A stretch of DNA of 64,000 bases from Firmicutes bacterium UBA5010 (GCA_002396645.1 DGYI01000003.1:83284-147283), one strand, 5' to 3'. Counted from the first letter of the stretch, positions 8,924 through 17,675 are shown. Numbers and translations: made by a program. The notes: generated by a model from the letters alone, not told the origin.

Positions 8924-9574
8924 ATGAAGCTTTTTATTGATACCGCAAATATAGATGAGATAAAAAAAGCAAGTGATATGGGCGTAGTTTGCGGAGTTAC
9001 AACAAATCCTTCTTTGATAGCTAAAGAAGGAAGAGATTTTCATAAAACAATACAGGAAATAGCTGAAATTGTGGATGGACCTATAAGTGCCGAAGTTATA
9101 GCAACTCAAAGCGATGAAATGGTTAAAGAAGCTTTAATACTTTCCGAAATACATAAAAATATAGTTATAAAAATACCGATGACCGAAGAAGGATTAAAAG
9201 CTGTAAAGATTCTTTCGTCAAAGGGAATAAAAACAAATGTGACCTTAGTGTTTTCAGCGGCTCAAGCTTTGCTTGCAGCTAAAGCGGGAGCAAGCTATGT
9301 AAGTCCGTTTGCAGGCAGATTAGATGATATAGGACTTGATGGGATGCTGCTGATAAAAGAAATTGTTGATATATTCAGCAATTATTCTGATATAAAAACA
9401 GAAGTCATTGCTGCGAGCATAAGAAATCCGATACATGTTACTAAAGCCGCATCCTTAGGCTGTCATATAGCAACTGTTCCGTTTAAAATATTAAGTCAAA
9501 TGCTTAATCATCCATTGACAGATAAAGGAATACAGCAATTTTTAGCAGACTGGGGAAATACATTCAGTAAATAA
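8924..9574 (+). CDS. Short transaldolase / fructose-6-phosphate aldolase-like protein
   Basis: A 216-residue TIM-barrel enzyme of the short transaldolase (TalC/Fsa) group. The N-terminus MKLFIDTANIDEIKKA, GVTTNPSL, the Schiff-base lysine region NIVIKIPMTEEGL, TNVTLVFSAAQALLAAKAGA, SYVSPFAGRLDD and the late EVIAASIRNP are all present. Family members either shuttle a dihydroxyacetone unit between sugar phosphates or cleave fructose-6-phosphate. With transketolase genes immediately downstream, the transaldolase role in the non-oxidative pentose phosphate pathway is more likely. The start at 8924 is chosen because GGAG lies at 8911; the ATG at 8909 contains that site. It may be co-transcribed with the upstream operon. 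Confidence 0.9.
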   Translation: MKLFIDTANIDEIKKASDMGVVCGVTTNPSLIAKEGRDFHKTIQEIAEIVDGPISAEVIATQSDEMVKEALILSEIHKNIVIKIPMTEEGLKAVKILSSKGIKTNVTLVFSAAQALLAAKAGASYVSPFAGRLDDIGLDGMLLIKEIVDIFSNYSDIKTEVIAASIRNPIHVTKAASLGCHIATVPFKILSQMLNHPLTDKGIQQFLADWGNTFSK

Positions 9575-9603
9575 AAAATTTTTTATAAGGAAGGGTAAAA
9601 ATT

Positions 9604-10416
9604 ATGAGTTACGCGCAATTAGAAAAAATAGCTAACAACATAAGACAAAGCATTATTCAAATGGTTTACGATGCTTCAAGCGGACATCCGGGAGGCTCGC
9701 TTTCGGCAGTAGAAATACTTAGCTATTTATACTTTAAGGAGATGAATATAAGCGATCCGAATGATGAAAACAGAGACAGATTCATTTTGTCCAAGGGTCA
9801 TGCAGCTCCTGTTCTTTATGCGGTTTTGGCCGAAAAAGGCTTTATAGAAAAGGATTCACTTAAAACTTTAAGAAAGATAAACTCTAAGCTGCAAGGACAT
9901 CCTGACATGAAAAAAGTTGCGGGAGTAGAAGCATCTACAGGTTCTTTGGGTCAGGGACTATCTATAGCCAACGGTATGGCATACGGATTCAGAATGGATA
10001 ACAGACCGAGCAGAGTATTTGTACTTCTTGGAGACGGTGAAGTTCAGGAAGGCATGATATGGGAAGCTGCAATGTTTGCGGGACATAATAAATTGAGCAA
10101 TGTAACTGCTGTTTTAGACCATAATGGTTTGCAAATAGACGGAAAAAACGAAGATGTCGTTTCAGTTGAACCCTTAGATAAAAAATTTGAAGCCTTCGGA
10201 TGGCACGTCATTAAAATAGACGGCAATGATTTTAGTGATATAGAGAAAGCTTTTGAAGAAAGAAAGAAAATAACAGACAAACCTGTTATGATAATTGCAA
10301 AAACCGTAAAAGGTAAAGGCGTATCATATATGGAGAATGTTGCGGGCTGGCACGGAAAGGCTCCGAATGATGAAGAGCTAAGCCTTGCACTTAAAGAGTT
10401 AGGAGGTAACAAGTAA
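9604..10416 (+). CDS. Transketolase, N-terminal (TPP-binding) subunit
   Basis: A 270-residue half-length transketolase. It carries the thiamine-diphosphate domain, with SSGHPGGSLSAVE, SKGHAAPVLYA, GSLGQGLSIANGMA and the TPP/metal motif GDGEVQEGMIWEAAMFAGHN followed by N in LDHNGLQID. Alone it cannot be active; it pairs with the downstream C-terminal subunit, a split arrangement common in Clostridia and archaea. The complex transfers two-carbon ketol units between pentose and hexose phosphates. AAGGAAGGG precedes the ATG. The stop codon overlaps the next start by one base (TAATG), so the two halves are translationally coupled and likely made in equal amounts. Confidence 0.93.
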   Translation: MSYAQLEKIANNIRQSIIQMVYDASSGHPGGSLSAVEILSYLYFKEMNISDPNDENRDRFILSKGHAAPVLYAVLAEKGFIEKDSLKTLRKINSKLQGHPDMKKVAGVEASTGSLGQGLSIANGMAYGFRMDNRPSRVFVLLGDGEVQEGMIWEAAMFAGHNKLSNVTAVLDHNGLQIDGKNEDVVSVEPLDKKFEAFGWHVIKIDGNDFSDIEKAFEERKKITDKPVMIIAKTVKGKGVSYMENVAGWHGKAPNDEELSLALKELGGNK

Positions 10417-11345
10417 TGGCTAAAGTAGCAACGAGACAGGCGTATGGAGAGGCTCTTAAAAAATTAGCTGCAGAAAATCCTAATATAGTGGTACTTGATG
10501 CGGATTTGTCAAAATCCACCATGACTGCTGAGTTTAAGAAGGTAGCTCCCGAAAGATTTATAAACGTTGGAATAGCAGAACAAAACTTAATCGGAACAGC
10601 CGCAGGATTATCTCTTGCGGGTAAGGTTGCTTTTGCGAGCACATTTGCGATGTTTGCGGCAGGAAGAGCATTTGAAATTATAAGAAATACTGTTGCCTAT
10701 CCTAAATTAAATGTCAAAATAGCGGCAACTCATGCCGGATTGACGGTAGGCGAGGATGGAGCATCTCATCAAGCTATTGAAGATTTAAGCTTAATGAGAA
10801 GCATACCGAATATGGTAGTTTTAAATCCGGCAGACGGAATAGAAGCTCAAAAAGCTGTAATCGCGTCAGCAAACTATGATGGGCCTGTTTATATAAGGCT
10901 TGGAAGATCAGCGGTTGAGGAAATTTTTGATGAAAATTATGAGTTTGAAATCGGCAAAGGTGTGGAATTAAAAGATGGAACAGATGTGACAATTATAGCT
11001 ACCGGCATAATGGTTGAAAAAGCTTTAAAAGCTTATGAGATACTAAAGGCTGATGGCATAAATGCAAGGGTTATTAATATACACACAATAAAGCCGATAG
11101 ATGCTGAATTAATAATAAAAGCTGCAAAGGAAACAAAGAAAATAGTGACAGCTGAGGAGCATAGCATAATCGGAGGGCTGGGCAGCGCTGTACTGGAATC
11201 GATATCTGAGGAGTGTCCTGTTCCTGTAATAAGAATAGGGGTAAAGGATACTTTCGGAGAATCAGGAAAACCGAACGAATTATTAGAAAAGTACGGTTTA
11301 ACAGAAAAAGAAATAGTTGAAGCAGTTAAAAAGCTGGTTAAATAA
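10416..11345 (+). CDS. Transketolase, C-terminal (pyrimidine-binding) subunit
   Basis: A 309-residue partner of the preceding half. The Pyr domain shows VVLDADLSKS, FINVGIAEQNLIGTAAGLSLAG (with the catalytic Glu that activates TPP), FASTFAMFAAGRA, and THAGLTVGEDGASHQAIEDLS. The C-terminal domain is TVTIIATGIMVE-like and ends with transketolase_C features (VTAEEHSIIGGLGSAV). Together the two proteins give a complete transketolase. A DXS-like role is unlikely because the N-half matches transketolase A subunits. GGAGG at 10402-10406 precedes the ATG. A strong terminator follows, so this is the end of the operon. Confidence 0.93.
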   Translation: MAKVATRQAYGEALKKLAAENPNIVVLDADLSKSTMTAEFKKVAPERFINVGIAEQNLIGTAAGLSLAGKVAFASTFAMFAAGRAFEIIRNTVAYPKLNVKIAATHAGLTVGEDGASHQAIEDLSLMRSIPNMVVLNPADGIEAQKAVIASANYDGPVYIRLGRSAVEEIFDENYEFEIGKGVELKDGTDVTIIATGIMVEKALKAYEILKADGINARVINIHTIKPIDAELIIKAAKETKKIVTAEEHSIIGGLGSAVLESISEECPVPVIRIGVKDTFGESGKPNELLEKYGLTEKEIVEAVKKLVK

Positions 11346-11365
11346 ATAAAAGATTAGTTTTTAAA

Positions 11366-11425
11366 AGTCCCTGATTTGTTAGTATTGGATAGTACTAATA
11401 AATCAGGGACTATGTTTTTTTTCTT
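11366..11425 (+). terminator. Intrinsic terminator after transketolase
   Basis: A long stem (AGTCCCTGATTT paired with AAATCAGGGACT, extended by TTAGTA/TACTAA) is followed by a run of eight T with one interruption. Confidence 0.93.
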
Positions 11426-11503
11426 ACATAATTGAAACAATGGCGAATATACTTAATAGTAGAATAGATTAACGTTGATATTAGCGTTAAATGGGAGGGT
11501 AAT

Positions 11504-11938
11504 ATGAAAAAATATATAGGAATTATCGCTATTGTTGTTTTAGTTGTTGCGCTAATATATTTCTTTAGATTCGCGAAGTCTAAGCCTAAAACAGTCAGCT
11601 TCAGCCCAGTCGAAGAAAATGAAATACCCGCACAAATAACTGAAATCCTACCAAATTATAGAATGAAAGAAAAAGCATTAGTTTGTAAAGTTAATGATGA
11701 AATATACGTAGTTGTAACAAGAGGAGAAAAAAGTTCTGCCGGATATGGAGTAGAAATTAAAAAAATCTTACTGGAGACTGCCGATAACGAGCAAATAGTG
11801 AGAGTAGTTGCACAGTTTACAGACCCTAAGCCTGGGGAGGTTCAGGCGCAGGTGCTTACATATCCTTATGTTGTCGTAAAAACCGATTTAAAGGAATTAC
11901 CTCAAAAAGTAATCTTGGATAAAGAGTATAAAAAGTAA
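11504..11938 (+). CDS. PrcB-like protein (protease complex subunit PrcB C-terminal domain)
   Basis: A 144-residue protein with a single N-terminal membrane anchor (residues 4-21). A small beta-rich extracytoplasmic domain follows, containing EIYVVVTRGEKSSAGYGVEI and, later, AQVLTYPYVVVKTD. This matches the C-terminal domain of PrcB, which stabilises the Treponema PrtP protease complex. In Firmicutes such domains occur in small membrane-anchored proteins of unknown partner. No protease gene is adjacent. It is monocistronic, between two terminators, with GGGAGGG before the ATG. The domain call is fairly secure, the function is not. Confidence 0.7.
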   Translation: MKKYIGIIAIVVLVVALIYFFRFAKSKPKTVSFSPVEENEIPAQITEILPNYRMKEKALVCKVNDEIYVVVTRGEKSSAGYGVEIKKILLETADNEQIVRVVAQFTDPKPGEVQAQVLTYPYVVVKTDLKELPQKVILDKEYKK

Positions 11939-11959
11939 ATAAGAATCAGAATTGTAAAG

Positions 11960-12005
11960 CAAAAGTGTGCAGATCAAAAAAGAGATACACGCTTTTGTTT
12001 TTTTA
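11960..12005 (+). terminator. Intrinsic terminator after the PrcB-like gene
   Basis: CAAAAGTGTG pairs with CACGCTTTTG (one wobble) across a loop of about 18 bases, and a T-run follows. Confidence 0.75.
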
Positions 12006-12222
12006 TGTTCTTTATTAATCATATATTATATTGCTTTCTTAGGGTAAAATCTTAAAATTTGTATAAATTTGAATAAATTTTAAAAAAAGGGTTTTAATTT
12101 TTGTTTAAATAAAGTAAAATAAGGTAGAAAAAATATTAAAAATCATGTAAAATGTAATATAGCATAAAAAAATGATAAAATACATAAGGTAAGATTAACA
12201 AAATTATTGCAGAGGTGAAAAA

Positions 12223-12909
12223 GTGTTTGAGTTTATAGATGTAAGTAAAATATATAAAAAAGAATTTCTGGCTGTCAATAATATAAATTTAAAAATTACT
12301 CCCGGAGAATTTGTTTTCCTTGTAGGAAGAAGCGGAGCCGGCAAAAGTACACTTGTAAAGCTGCTTTTAAAAGAAGAGAATCCTACAATGGGAACAATAT
12401 TATATAAAGGTGAAAATATAACCAAAATCAGAAGAAGAAATATCTCTGGCTATCGAAGAAACATAGGCTTTGTTTTTCAGGACTTCAGACTTTTGCCTAA
12501 GATGACTGTTTATGAAAACGTAGCCTTCGCTATGGAAATTATAGGTACAAGCAATAAAACTATAAGGCGGGAAATACCTACGGTATTGAGTATGGTAGGA
12601 CTTGCGGATAAGGCAAAATCATATCCGGACGAGCTTTCCGGGGGTGAAAAGCAGCGTGTAGCTATCGCAAGAGCCGTTGTAAACAGACCCGAAACAATAA
12701 TTGCGGATGAACCTACAGGAAATCTTGATCATGACACATCATTAGAAATCATGAAAATATTCACAGAAATAAACAAACGTGGTACAACCTTGATTATGGC
12801 AACACACGACAGAGAAATAGTTAACAGAATGCAAAAAAGAGTAGTAGAGATAAAAAAAGGCTCTATAATAAGAGACATTAAATCAGGGGGGTATCAAAAT
12901 GAGTTCTAA
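12223..12909 (+). CDS. ftsE: Cell division ATP-binding protein FtsE
   Basis: A 228-residue ABC ATPase that pairs with FtsX at the membrane and controls a peptidoglycan hydrolase rather than moving a substrate. Walker A is GRSGAGKST (about residues 36-44), the Q-loop lies in GFVFQDFRLLPKMTVYENVAFAME, the signature is LSGGEKQRVAIARA, and Walker B is IIADEPTGNLD; ATHD supplies the switch histidine. FRLL after the Q-loop is characteristic of FtsE. The start is GTG with AGAGGTGA upstream. It overlaps ftsX by 11 bases, so the two are translationally coupled. Together with the M23 gene downstream this is the standard FtsEX-hydrolase unit. Confidence 0.95.
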   Translation: MFEFIDVSKIYKKEFLAVNNINLKITPGEFVFLVGRSGAGKSTLVKLLLKEENPTMGTILYKGENITKIRRRNISGYRRNIGFVFQDFRLLPKMTVYENVAFAMEIIGTSNKTIRREIPTVLSMVGLADKAKSYPDELSGGEKQRVAIARAVVNRPETIIADEPTGNLDHDTSLEIMKIFTEINKRGTTLIMATHDREIVNRMQKRVVEIKKGSIIRDIKSGGYQNEF

Positions 12910-13801
12910 AAAAACTAAATATATACTAAGACAGGCCTTTCAGAGCGTATTTAGAAATAAAATGATGGGCATGGCATCAATCGGATCTGTTACGGCCGTA
13001 TTAGTAATTTTAGGATACATAATGATGCTTATACTTAATATAAATAATGCCGCACTGATAACAAAAGAAGAATTTGACGAGATAGCTGTATATATAATTG
13101 AAGAAGCAACGGATCAAGAAATAAAACAGCTTGGAGAAGACATAAAAAAGATTAACGGTGTACTTACTGTAGTTTACAGGCCTAAGGATACTGCATTAGA
13201 AGAAGAAAAAATGAAATGGGGCGATGATGCTTATCTTTTAGAAGGTCTCAGAAGAAACCCTCTCCCTAATACATATGTTGTTCAGTTAAAAGATGTAAAA
13301 TATTCAGATTATGTAATTCAAGAAATAAAAAGAAGCGGATTCGTTGAAGATACAAGATATTATCAAGAGGCTGTCAAAAGCTTGATATCTATATCGGATA
13401 TGCTTAAGCGAATAGGGGTCGTTATAATAAGTATATTGATATTTATAAGTGTTTTTATAATATCAAACACTATAAAAATTACTGTGGTATTCAGGAGAAA
13501 AGAGATAGAGCTGATGCAGTATATAGGTGCAACCAACGGATATGTCAGAGGACCCTTTATAATAGAGGGCATAGTATTAGGCATAATAGGCTCGGCTATT
13601 GCAATAGGTATAATAGCCCTTAGCTATAATTATTTTACAGGATATCTTACACAATATTTTGCATTGCTGTCGGGATTTTCGACATATATAGTCAAATTTA
13701 ATTTAATTTTTAAAGATATCGCTATAATTTTTGTTACGATAGGTGTCGGAATAGGAACTCTCGGAAGTCTTATTTCGCTGAAAAAATTCTTAAATGCGTA
13801 G
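12899..13801 (+). CDS. ftsX: Cell division permease-like protein FtsX
   Basis: A 300-residue membrane protein with the FtsX layout. There is a cytoplasmic N-terminus with YILRQAFQSVFRNKMMG, one helix (about residues 20-45) and an extracytoplasmic loop of about 120 residues that would contact the hydrolase activator. Three further helices follow, including IFISVFIISNTIKITVVFRRKEIELMQYIGAT, a typical FtsX/MacB segment. It converts FtsE ATP hydrolysis into a conformational signal across the membrane. The ATG lies inside the end of ftsE. The M23 gene starts nine bases after its stop and has its own strong GAGGAGG. Confidence 0.93.
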   Translation: MSSKKTKYILRQAFQSVFRNKMMGMASIGSVTAVLVILGYIMMLILNINNAALITKEEFDEIAVYIIEEATDQEIKQLGEDIKKINGVLTVVYRPKDTALEEEKMKWGDDAYLLEGLRRNPLPNTYVVQLKDVKYSDYVIQEIKRSGFVEDTRYYQEAVKSLISISDMLKRIGVVIISILIFISVFIISNTIKITVVFRRKEIELMQYIGATNGYVRGPFIIEGIVLGIIGSAIAIGIIALSYNYFTGYLTQYFALLSGFSTYIVKFNLIFKDIAIIFVTIGVGIGTLGSLISLKKFLNA

Positions 13802-13810
13802 AGGAGGAGT

Positions 13811-14956
13811 ATGAGTTTGAAAAAGTCAATAAGCTTAGTATTAATTATTATTATGTTTTTATTTGCATTTAGACCTGTAGATGTAAGTGCAAGCAGTATA
13901 TCCGACTTACAGCAGAAAATGCAGGAAAACAGTAAAAAAATTGAAGCTCTTAAAGCAGAGATACAAAAACTTAAAGGAGAAAGTGCTTCCACCGCAAATG
14001 AGATTTCAAAATTAGACTTAGAGCTGGAAAGCTTGAATGCAGAGGCGGATGGTCTGCAGCTTGAAATCGATGATTTAAACTCTAAGATTGAGGCAAATGA
14101 GATTGCTATAGAAGATTTGGGCATAAAAATAGCTGAAAATAATCTGATACTTGAACAAAGACTAAGGGCTTCTTATAAAAGAGGTGATGTCGGATACATA
14201 GAAATAGTTTTGAATTCTGAAAATTTGATTGATGCGCTTACCCGAATGGATATGATTCAGCTGATAGTAAAAGAGGATGTCAATTTGCTTAAAGATATAC
14301 AAGAGCAAAAAACTAACCTGGAAGAATTAAAAGCTCAGCAGGAAAAGGAAAAAGAAGAAGTAGCAATAGCTAAATCAAAACTTGAAGACAAAAAAAAGCA
14401 AGTTGAAGCATCTCAAAATGCAAAATCAGCATATATGGCAGAACTGCAGAAAGATATGAAGAAAATGCAGGAAGCAGAGCAAAAAATGGAAAAGGAAAAT
14501 CTCCAATTCGAGAAAAGAATACAGCAATTGCAGCTTGAGAGTGAATATGCCGGAGGTAAAATGCTATGGCCTTTACCGACACATCTTACAAGCATATCAT
14601 CTCCGTTTGGTAAAAGACCGCATCCACTATACGGATACTGGTCTAATCACAGAGGTGTTGATATAAGATGTCCATACAATACAGAAGTATATGCTGCGAA
14701 CTCAGGAACTGTTATAGTAGCCGAGTTTCATTGGTCATATGGAAATTATGTGATTATTGACCACGGCGGAAAAATCGCCACTGTTTACGGTCATAATACA
14801 AAGCTTTTGGTAAAAGTGGGACAAAAGGTTACAAGAGGTCAAGCAATAGCTTTAAGCGGCTCTACCGGTGAATCTACAGGTCCGCACTTACACTTTGAGG
14901 TCAGAGAGAATGGTGTTGTTGTAGACCCGATGCCATATTTGCCAAAAATATATTAA
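13811..14956 (+). CDS. Murein hydrolase activator / M23 peptidase with coiled coil
   Basis: A 381-residue secreted protein. A signal peptide (residues 1-27) precedes a long coiled coil (about residues 30-245, repeated LQQKMQENSKKIEALK-type heptads). The C-terminal M23/LytM domain carries SSPFGKRPHPLYG, HRGVDI, VYGHNTKLL and the zinc-site motif GPHLHFEVR. The histidines and aspartate expected of an active endopeptidase (HRGVD, HLHFE) are present. It is therefore probably a hydrolase itself (PcsB/CwlO-like) rather than a degenerate EnvC-type activator. Its position directly after ftsEX indicates control by that complex during septation or elongation. A terminator follows. Confidence 0.9.
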   Translation: MSLKKSISLVLIIIMFLFAFRPVDVSASSISDLQQKMQENSKKIEALKAEIQKLKGESASTANEISKLDLELESLNAEADGLQLEIDDLNSKIEANEIAIEDLGIKIAENNLILEQRLRASYKRGDVGYIEIVLNSENLIDALTRMDMIQLIVKEDVNLLKDIQEQKTNLEELKAQQEKEKEEVAIAKSKLEDKKKQVEASQNAKSAYMAELQKDMKKMQEAEQKMEKENLQFEKRIQQLQLESEYAGGKMLWPLPTHLTSISSPFGKRPHPLYGYWSNHRGVDIRCPYNTEVYAANSGTVIVAEFHWSYGNYVIIDHGGKIATVYGHNTKLLVKVGQKVTRGQAIALSGSTGESTGPHLHFEVRENGVVVDPMPYLPKIY

Positions 14957-14980
14957 ATACATAAAAAACAATAATAAAAC

Positions 14981-15016
14981 AAAACCAGCATAACTTATAA
15001 GAGATGCTGGTTTTTT
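14981..15016. terminator. Bidirectional intrinsic terminator
   Basis: AAACCAGCAT pairs with ATGCTGGTTT around a 12-base loop, with A-rich sequence on one side and a T-run on the other, between convergent genes. Confidence 0.88.
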
Positions 15017-15040
15017 ATGTGTGCCCAATATGTGCACAAT

Positions 15041-16582
15041 CTAATTTGTCTGTGTCTCATATTTAAATTGATCAAATATTTCCTCAAGCTTATAAGAGTC
15101 TATACACTCGTATTTCATAAGATATTGTGCGATATATTCTGTTACGTCTTTGTTAGCTTCCAACAGAGCAATAGAATTTTTATATAGTTTTTTTATAAGC
15201 TCTGAGGCTTCAAGCTTTATAGGCTCTACAAAGTATTTAAATAACTGTTCATCAATATAAAAGTTTTCAAGGTTTTGGCTCATTCCGTAGTTACATATCA
15301 TTTCATATACTAAATTAGTTGATTCTTTTAAATCATTAGATGCTCCTGAAGATATTTCTCCTACAAATATTTCTTCTGCCGCTCTTCCGGCCAAAAAAAC
15401 AGTAATTCTGTTATACAGCTCATTTTTAGTGTACAAGTATTTATCTTCAATAGGAAATTTCATCACATATCCTAGAGCCTTATCTCTCGGTATGATAGAA
15501 ATTTTTTGAATTTTGTCTATGTTCAACACTTTTGCGGCAACAGCGTGACCTGCTTCATGGTATGCAACAGTTTGTTTTTCTTTTTTGCTGACAGTAGGAT
15601 TTTTTATTTCAAGTCCCGCTGCTATCTTTTCTATGGCAAATTCAAAATTTTCCTGCAGTATTTTTTTGTTTTTATCTCTTATGGCCTTCAGCGCAGCTTC
15701 GTTTGCAATATTTGCCAACTGTGCTCCGGAGAATCCATGTGTTTTGTTAGCGATATCGGATAAATTGATTTTCTTGTCAAGAGGCTTATTCTTAGTGTGA
15801 ACCTCAAGTATTTTTAATCTCGAGTTATAATTTGGATTGCCTACATATATCTTTCTGTCAAATCTGCCCGGCCTTAAAAGAGCTTCATCAAGTAAATCAA
15901 TTCTGTTTGTAGCGGCAATTACAACAACATTTTGCACGTTATTAAATCCGTCGAGCTCAACCAATAGTTGATTTAAGGTTTGGTCTTTTTCGTTATTGCT
16001 TTCTGAGTTTCTTTTGCCTCCTAAAGCGTCTATCTCGTCAATAAATACTATGCTTGGAGCTTCTTTTTTTGCTCTTTCAAATAAACTTCTTACTCGCTTT
16101 GCCCCTACGCCGACATACTTTTCCACAAATTCCGAGCCGCTTGCATATATAAAGTTAGCCTTTGCTTCACCGGCAATAGCCTTTGCGAGAATTGTTTTTC
16201 CTGTTCCCGGAGGACCGTAAAGTATGGCACCACGAGGAATTTTTGCGCCCATAGACGTATATTTTTGTTCATTGTTTAAAAAATCAATTATGTCATTAAA
16301 GTCATCTTTAATTTCTTCAAGTCCGGCAATATCTTCAAATGAAAATCTGGAAACCTCTACTTCACTGTTTTTTTTATCAAAGCTGTTAATAGGTACCGAA
16401 AACTCATCAGCTTCTTTAATATCTTTCTTTTTGTTTGCAAAAAAATATGCTATCATAGCTATTAGATATATAACCAGAGGCAAATAGAACAAAATTGATA
16501 GGGCAAATATTTTTGATAAAGCATATATTAAGATATTATATATAACAAAAATAAAGGTTAGAAGGTAAAATTTGCTATTCAT
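15041..16582 (-). CDS. Short FtsH-like AAA+ zinc metalloprotease
   Basis: A 513-residue protease. Two membrane helices sit close together at the N-terminus (residues 5-25 and 27-48) with almost no loop between them, so the periplasmic FtsH_ext domain of classical FtsH is missing. The AAA module is intact: YGPPGTGKT (Walker A), IVFIDEIDALG (Walker B), the pore-loop region FVEKYVGVGAKRVR, and RPGRFDRKI (arginine finger). The peptidase has HEAGH zinc ligands and the third acidic ligand in SGASNDLKE. It stands alone on the minus strand with AAAGGAG upstream. It may be an extra paralogue beside a full-length FtsH, degrading membrane or cytosolic proteins. Confidence 0.88.
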   Translation of the reverse strand: MNSKFYLLTFIFVIYNILIYALSKIFALSILFYLPLVIYLIAMIAYFFANKKKDIKEADEFSVPINSFDKKNSEVEVSRFSFEDIAGLEEIKDDFNDIIDFLNNEQKYTSMGAKIPRGAILYGPPGTGKTILAKAIAGEAKANFIYASGSEFVEKYVGVGAKRVRSLFERAKKEAPSIVFIDEIDALGGKRNSESNNEKDQTLNQLLVELDGFNNVQNVVVIAATNRIDLLDEALLRPGRFDRKIYVGNPNYNSRLKILEVHTKNKPLDKKINLSDIANKTHGFSGAQLANIANEAALKAIRDKNKKILQENFEFAIEKIAAGLEIKNPTVSKKEKQTVAYHEAGHAVAAKVLNIDKIQKISIIPRDKALGYVMKFPIEDKYLYTKNELYNRITVFLAGRAAEEIFVGEISSGASNDLKESTNLVYEMICNYGMSQNLENFYIDEQLFKYFVEPIKLEASELIKKLYKNSIALLEANKDVTEYIAQYLMKYECIDSYKLEEIFDQFKYETQTN

Positions 16583-16746
16583 TTTAGCTCCTTTTTAAAC
16601 TTATTTTTTAAATATTATACGGATATTATTGACTAAACAGCAAAAAACTATTACCAAAATCAAAAAAATAATCATATTATTTTTAAATTATGAAAATAAT
16701 AAATCAAAAAAATTCAAAAATAAATTATTAATATTTAAAAATATTG

Positions 16747-16775
16747 TTGACATTTTACAGTTTAGACTATATACT
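16747..16775 (+). promoter_or_regulatory. Consensus sigma-A promoter of the infC operon
   Basis: TTGACA (16747-16752), a 17-base spacer and TATACT (16770-16775). Transcription should begin near 16782, leaving a leader of about 160 bases before infC. The rest of 16583-16746 is A/T-rich upstream sequence shared with the divergent protease gene. Confidence 0.88.
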
Positions 16776-16781
16776 GTTATA

Positions 16782-16917
16782 GTGACAAGAAGAAGTAACC
16801 GCTTCTCACCTTATGGCGTACATAGTGATTTTATACTGTGATACTGTTAGTAAGGTTATCATAAAAGGTACAGTTTTTTTGTATGTTGGAGATAGCGGTT
16901 TGTAGCTATCTTTTTTA
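16782..16917 (+). promoter_or_regulatory. L20 leader (ribosomal protein autoregulation) with attenuator
   Basis: The infC leader contains AACCGCTTCTCACCTTATGG, a block that recurs in Firmicute infC leaders (L20 leader). A second half holds a T-run after GTACAG (16869-16880). A clear terminator follows: GATAGC (16891-16896) paired with GCTATC (16905-16910), then TTTTTT. In Bacillus, free L20 binds this leader and promotes termination before infC. The same feedback is inferred here. The match to the L20 element is by recognition, not by covariance search. Confidence 0.75.
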
Positions 16918-16944
16918 TTGCGATATTGTAGGAGGTGTGTTTTT

Positions 16945-17451
16945 ATTAAAGAACTTCAAATTAACGAACAGATTCGTGAAAAGGAAGTAAGAGTCATTGA
17001 CTCGGATGGGACTCAGTTAGGAGTTATAAGCATAGATGAAGCTTTAAATCTTGCTGAAAAACAAAAATTAGATTTAGTTAATATATCACCGAACGCTGTA
17101 CCACCGGTTTGTAAAATTATGAGCTATGGTAAGTATAAGTATGAATTAGCTAAGAAGGAAAAGGAATCTAAGAAAAAACAAAAGATTATTAATGTAAAAG
17201 AAATTAGATTAACCCCAAATATAGAAGAGCATGATTTAGGAGTAAAGGCTAAAAATGCTTCTAAATTTTTGGAGGATGGAGACAGAGTTAAGGTCGTTGT
17301 AAGATTTAGGGGTAGAGAAATAGGATATTCAGAAATCGGACAGCAGGTTTTAATGAAATTTGCTGAATTAACAGGCGAAAAATCAACAATTGATAAGATG
17401 CCTAAAATTGAAGGCAGAAATATGATAATGTTTTTAAATCCTAAGAATTAA
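16945..17451 (+). CDS. infC: Translation initiation factor IF-3 (ATT start)
   Basis: A 168-residue IF-3. The N-terminal domain opens KELQINEQIREKEVRVIDSDG. A basic linker (KKEKESKKKQKI) leads to the C-terminal domain with VKEIRLTPNIEEHDLGVKAKNASKFLEDGDRVKV. I place the start at ATT (16945-16947), seven bases from GGAGGTG. The upstream in-frame TTG at 16918 would overlap the ribosome binding site and add residues foreign to the family. A rare AUU start is the known way infC is self-limited, because IF-3 itself discriminates against non-standard start codons. The gene heads the infC-rpmI-rplT operon behind the L20 leader. Confidence 0.95.
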   Translation: MKELQINEQIREKEVRVIDSDGTQLGVISIDEALNLAEKQKLDLVNISPNAVPPVCKIMSYGKYKYELAKKEKESKKKQKIINVKEIRLTPNIEEHDLGVKAKNASKFLEDGDRVKVVVRFRGREIGYSEIGQQVLMKFAELTGEKSTIDKMPKIEGRNMIMFLNPKN

Positions 17452-17480
17452 CATAAGTAACATAAGAAGGAGGAAAAGAA

Positions 17481-17675
17481 ATGCCAAAAGTAAAAACAAA
17501 CAGATCAGCAGCTAAGAGATTTACTAAAACAGGAAGCGGAAAGTTTAAAAGAGCGAAATCTGGAAAGAATCATTTTACAGGTAAAAAAGATAGTAAATCA
17601 ATAAGAAGTTTAAGAAAAGGTACTTTAGTGTCTGATGTAGATACTCCAAGAATAAGAGAAATATTACCATACTAA
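17481..17675 (+). CDS. rpmI: 50S ribosomal protein L35
   Basis: A 64-residue, highly basic protein: MPKVKTNRSAAKRFTKTGSG at the N-terminus and a C-terminal region ending RIREILPY, both diagnostic of L35. It is the second gene of the infC operon, with AGGAGG before its ATG. The order infC-rpmI-rplT is nearly universal in bacteria and the length is standard. No separate regulatory signal was seen between it and infC. Confidence 0.97.
   Translation: MPKVKTNRSAAKRFTKTGSGKFKRAKSGKNHFTGKKDSKSIRSLRKGTLVSDVDTPRIREILPY

Noticed and set aside
13630..14124. Minus-strand open frame across the ftsX-M23 junction
   Set aside because: Runs antisense through two confident genes, with a Ser/Leu-rich shadow composition.
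16918..16944. TTG at 16918 as the infC start
   Set aside because: It lies in the terminator/ribosome-binding region and adds residues not found in IF-3; ATT at 16945 is correctly spaced.
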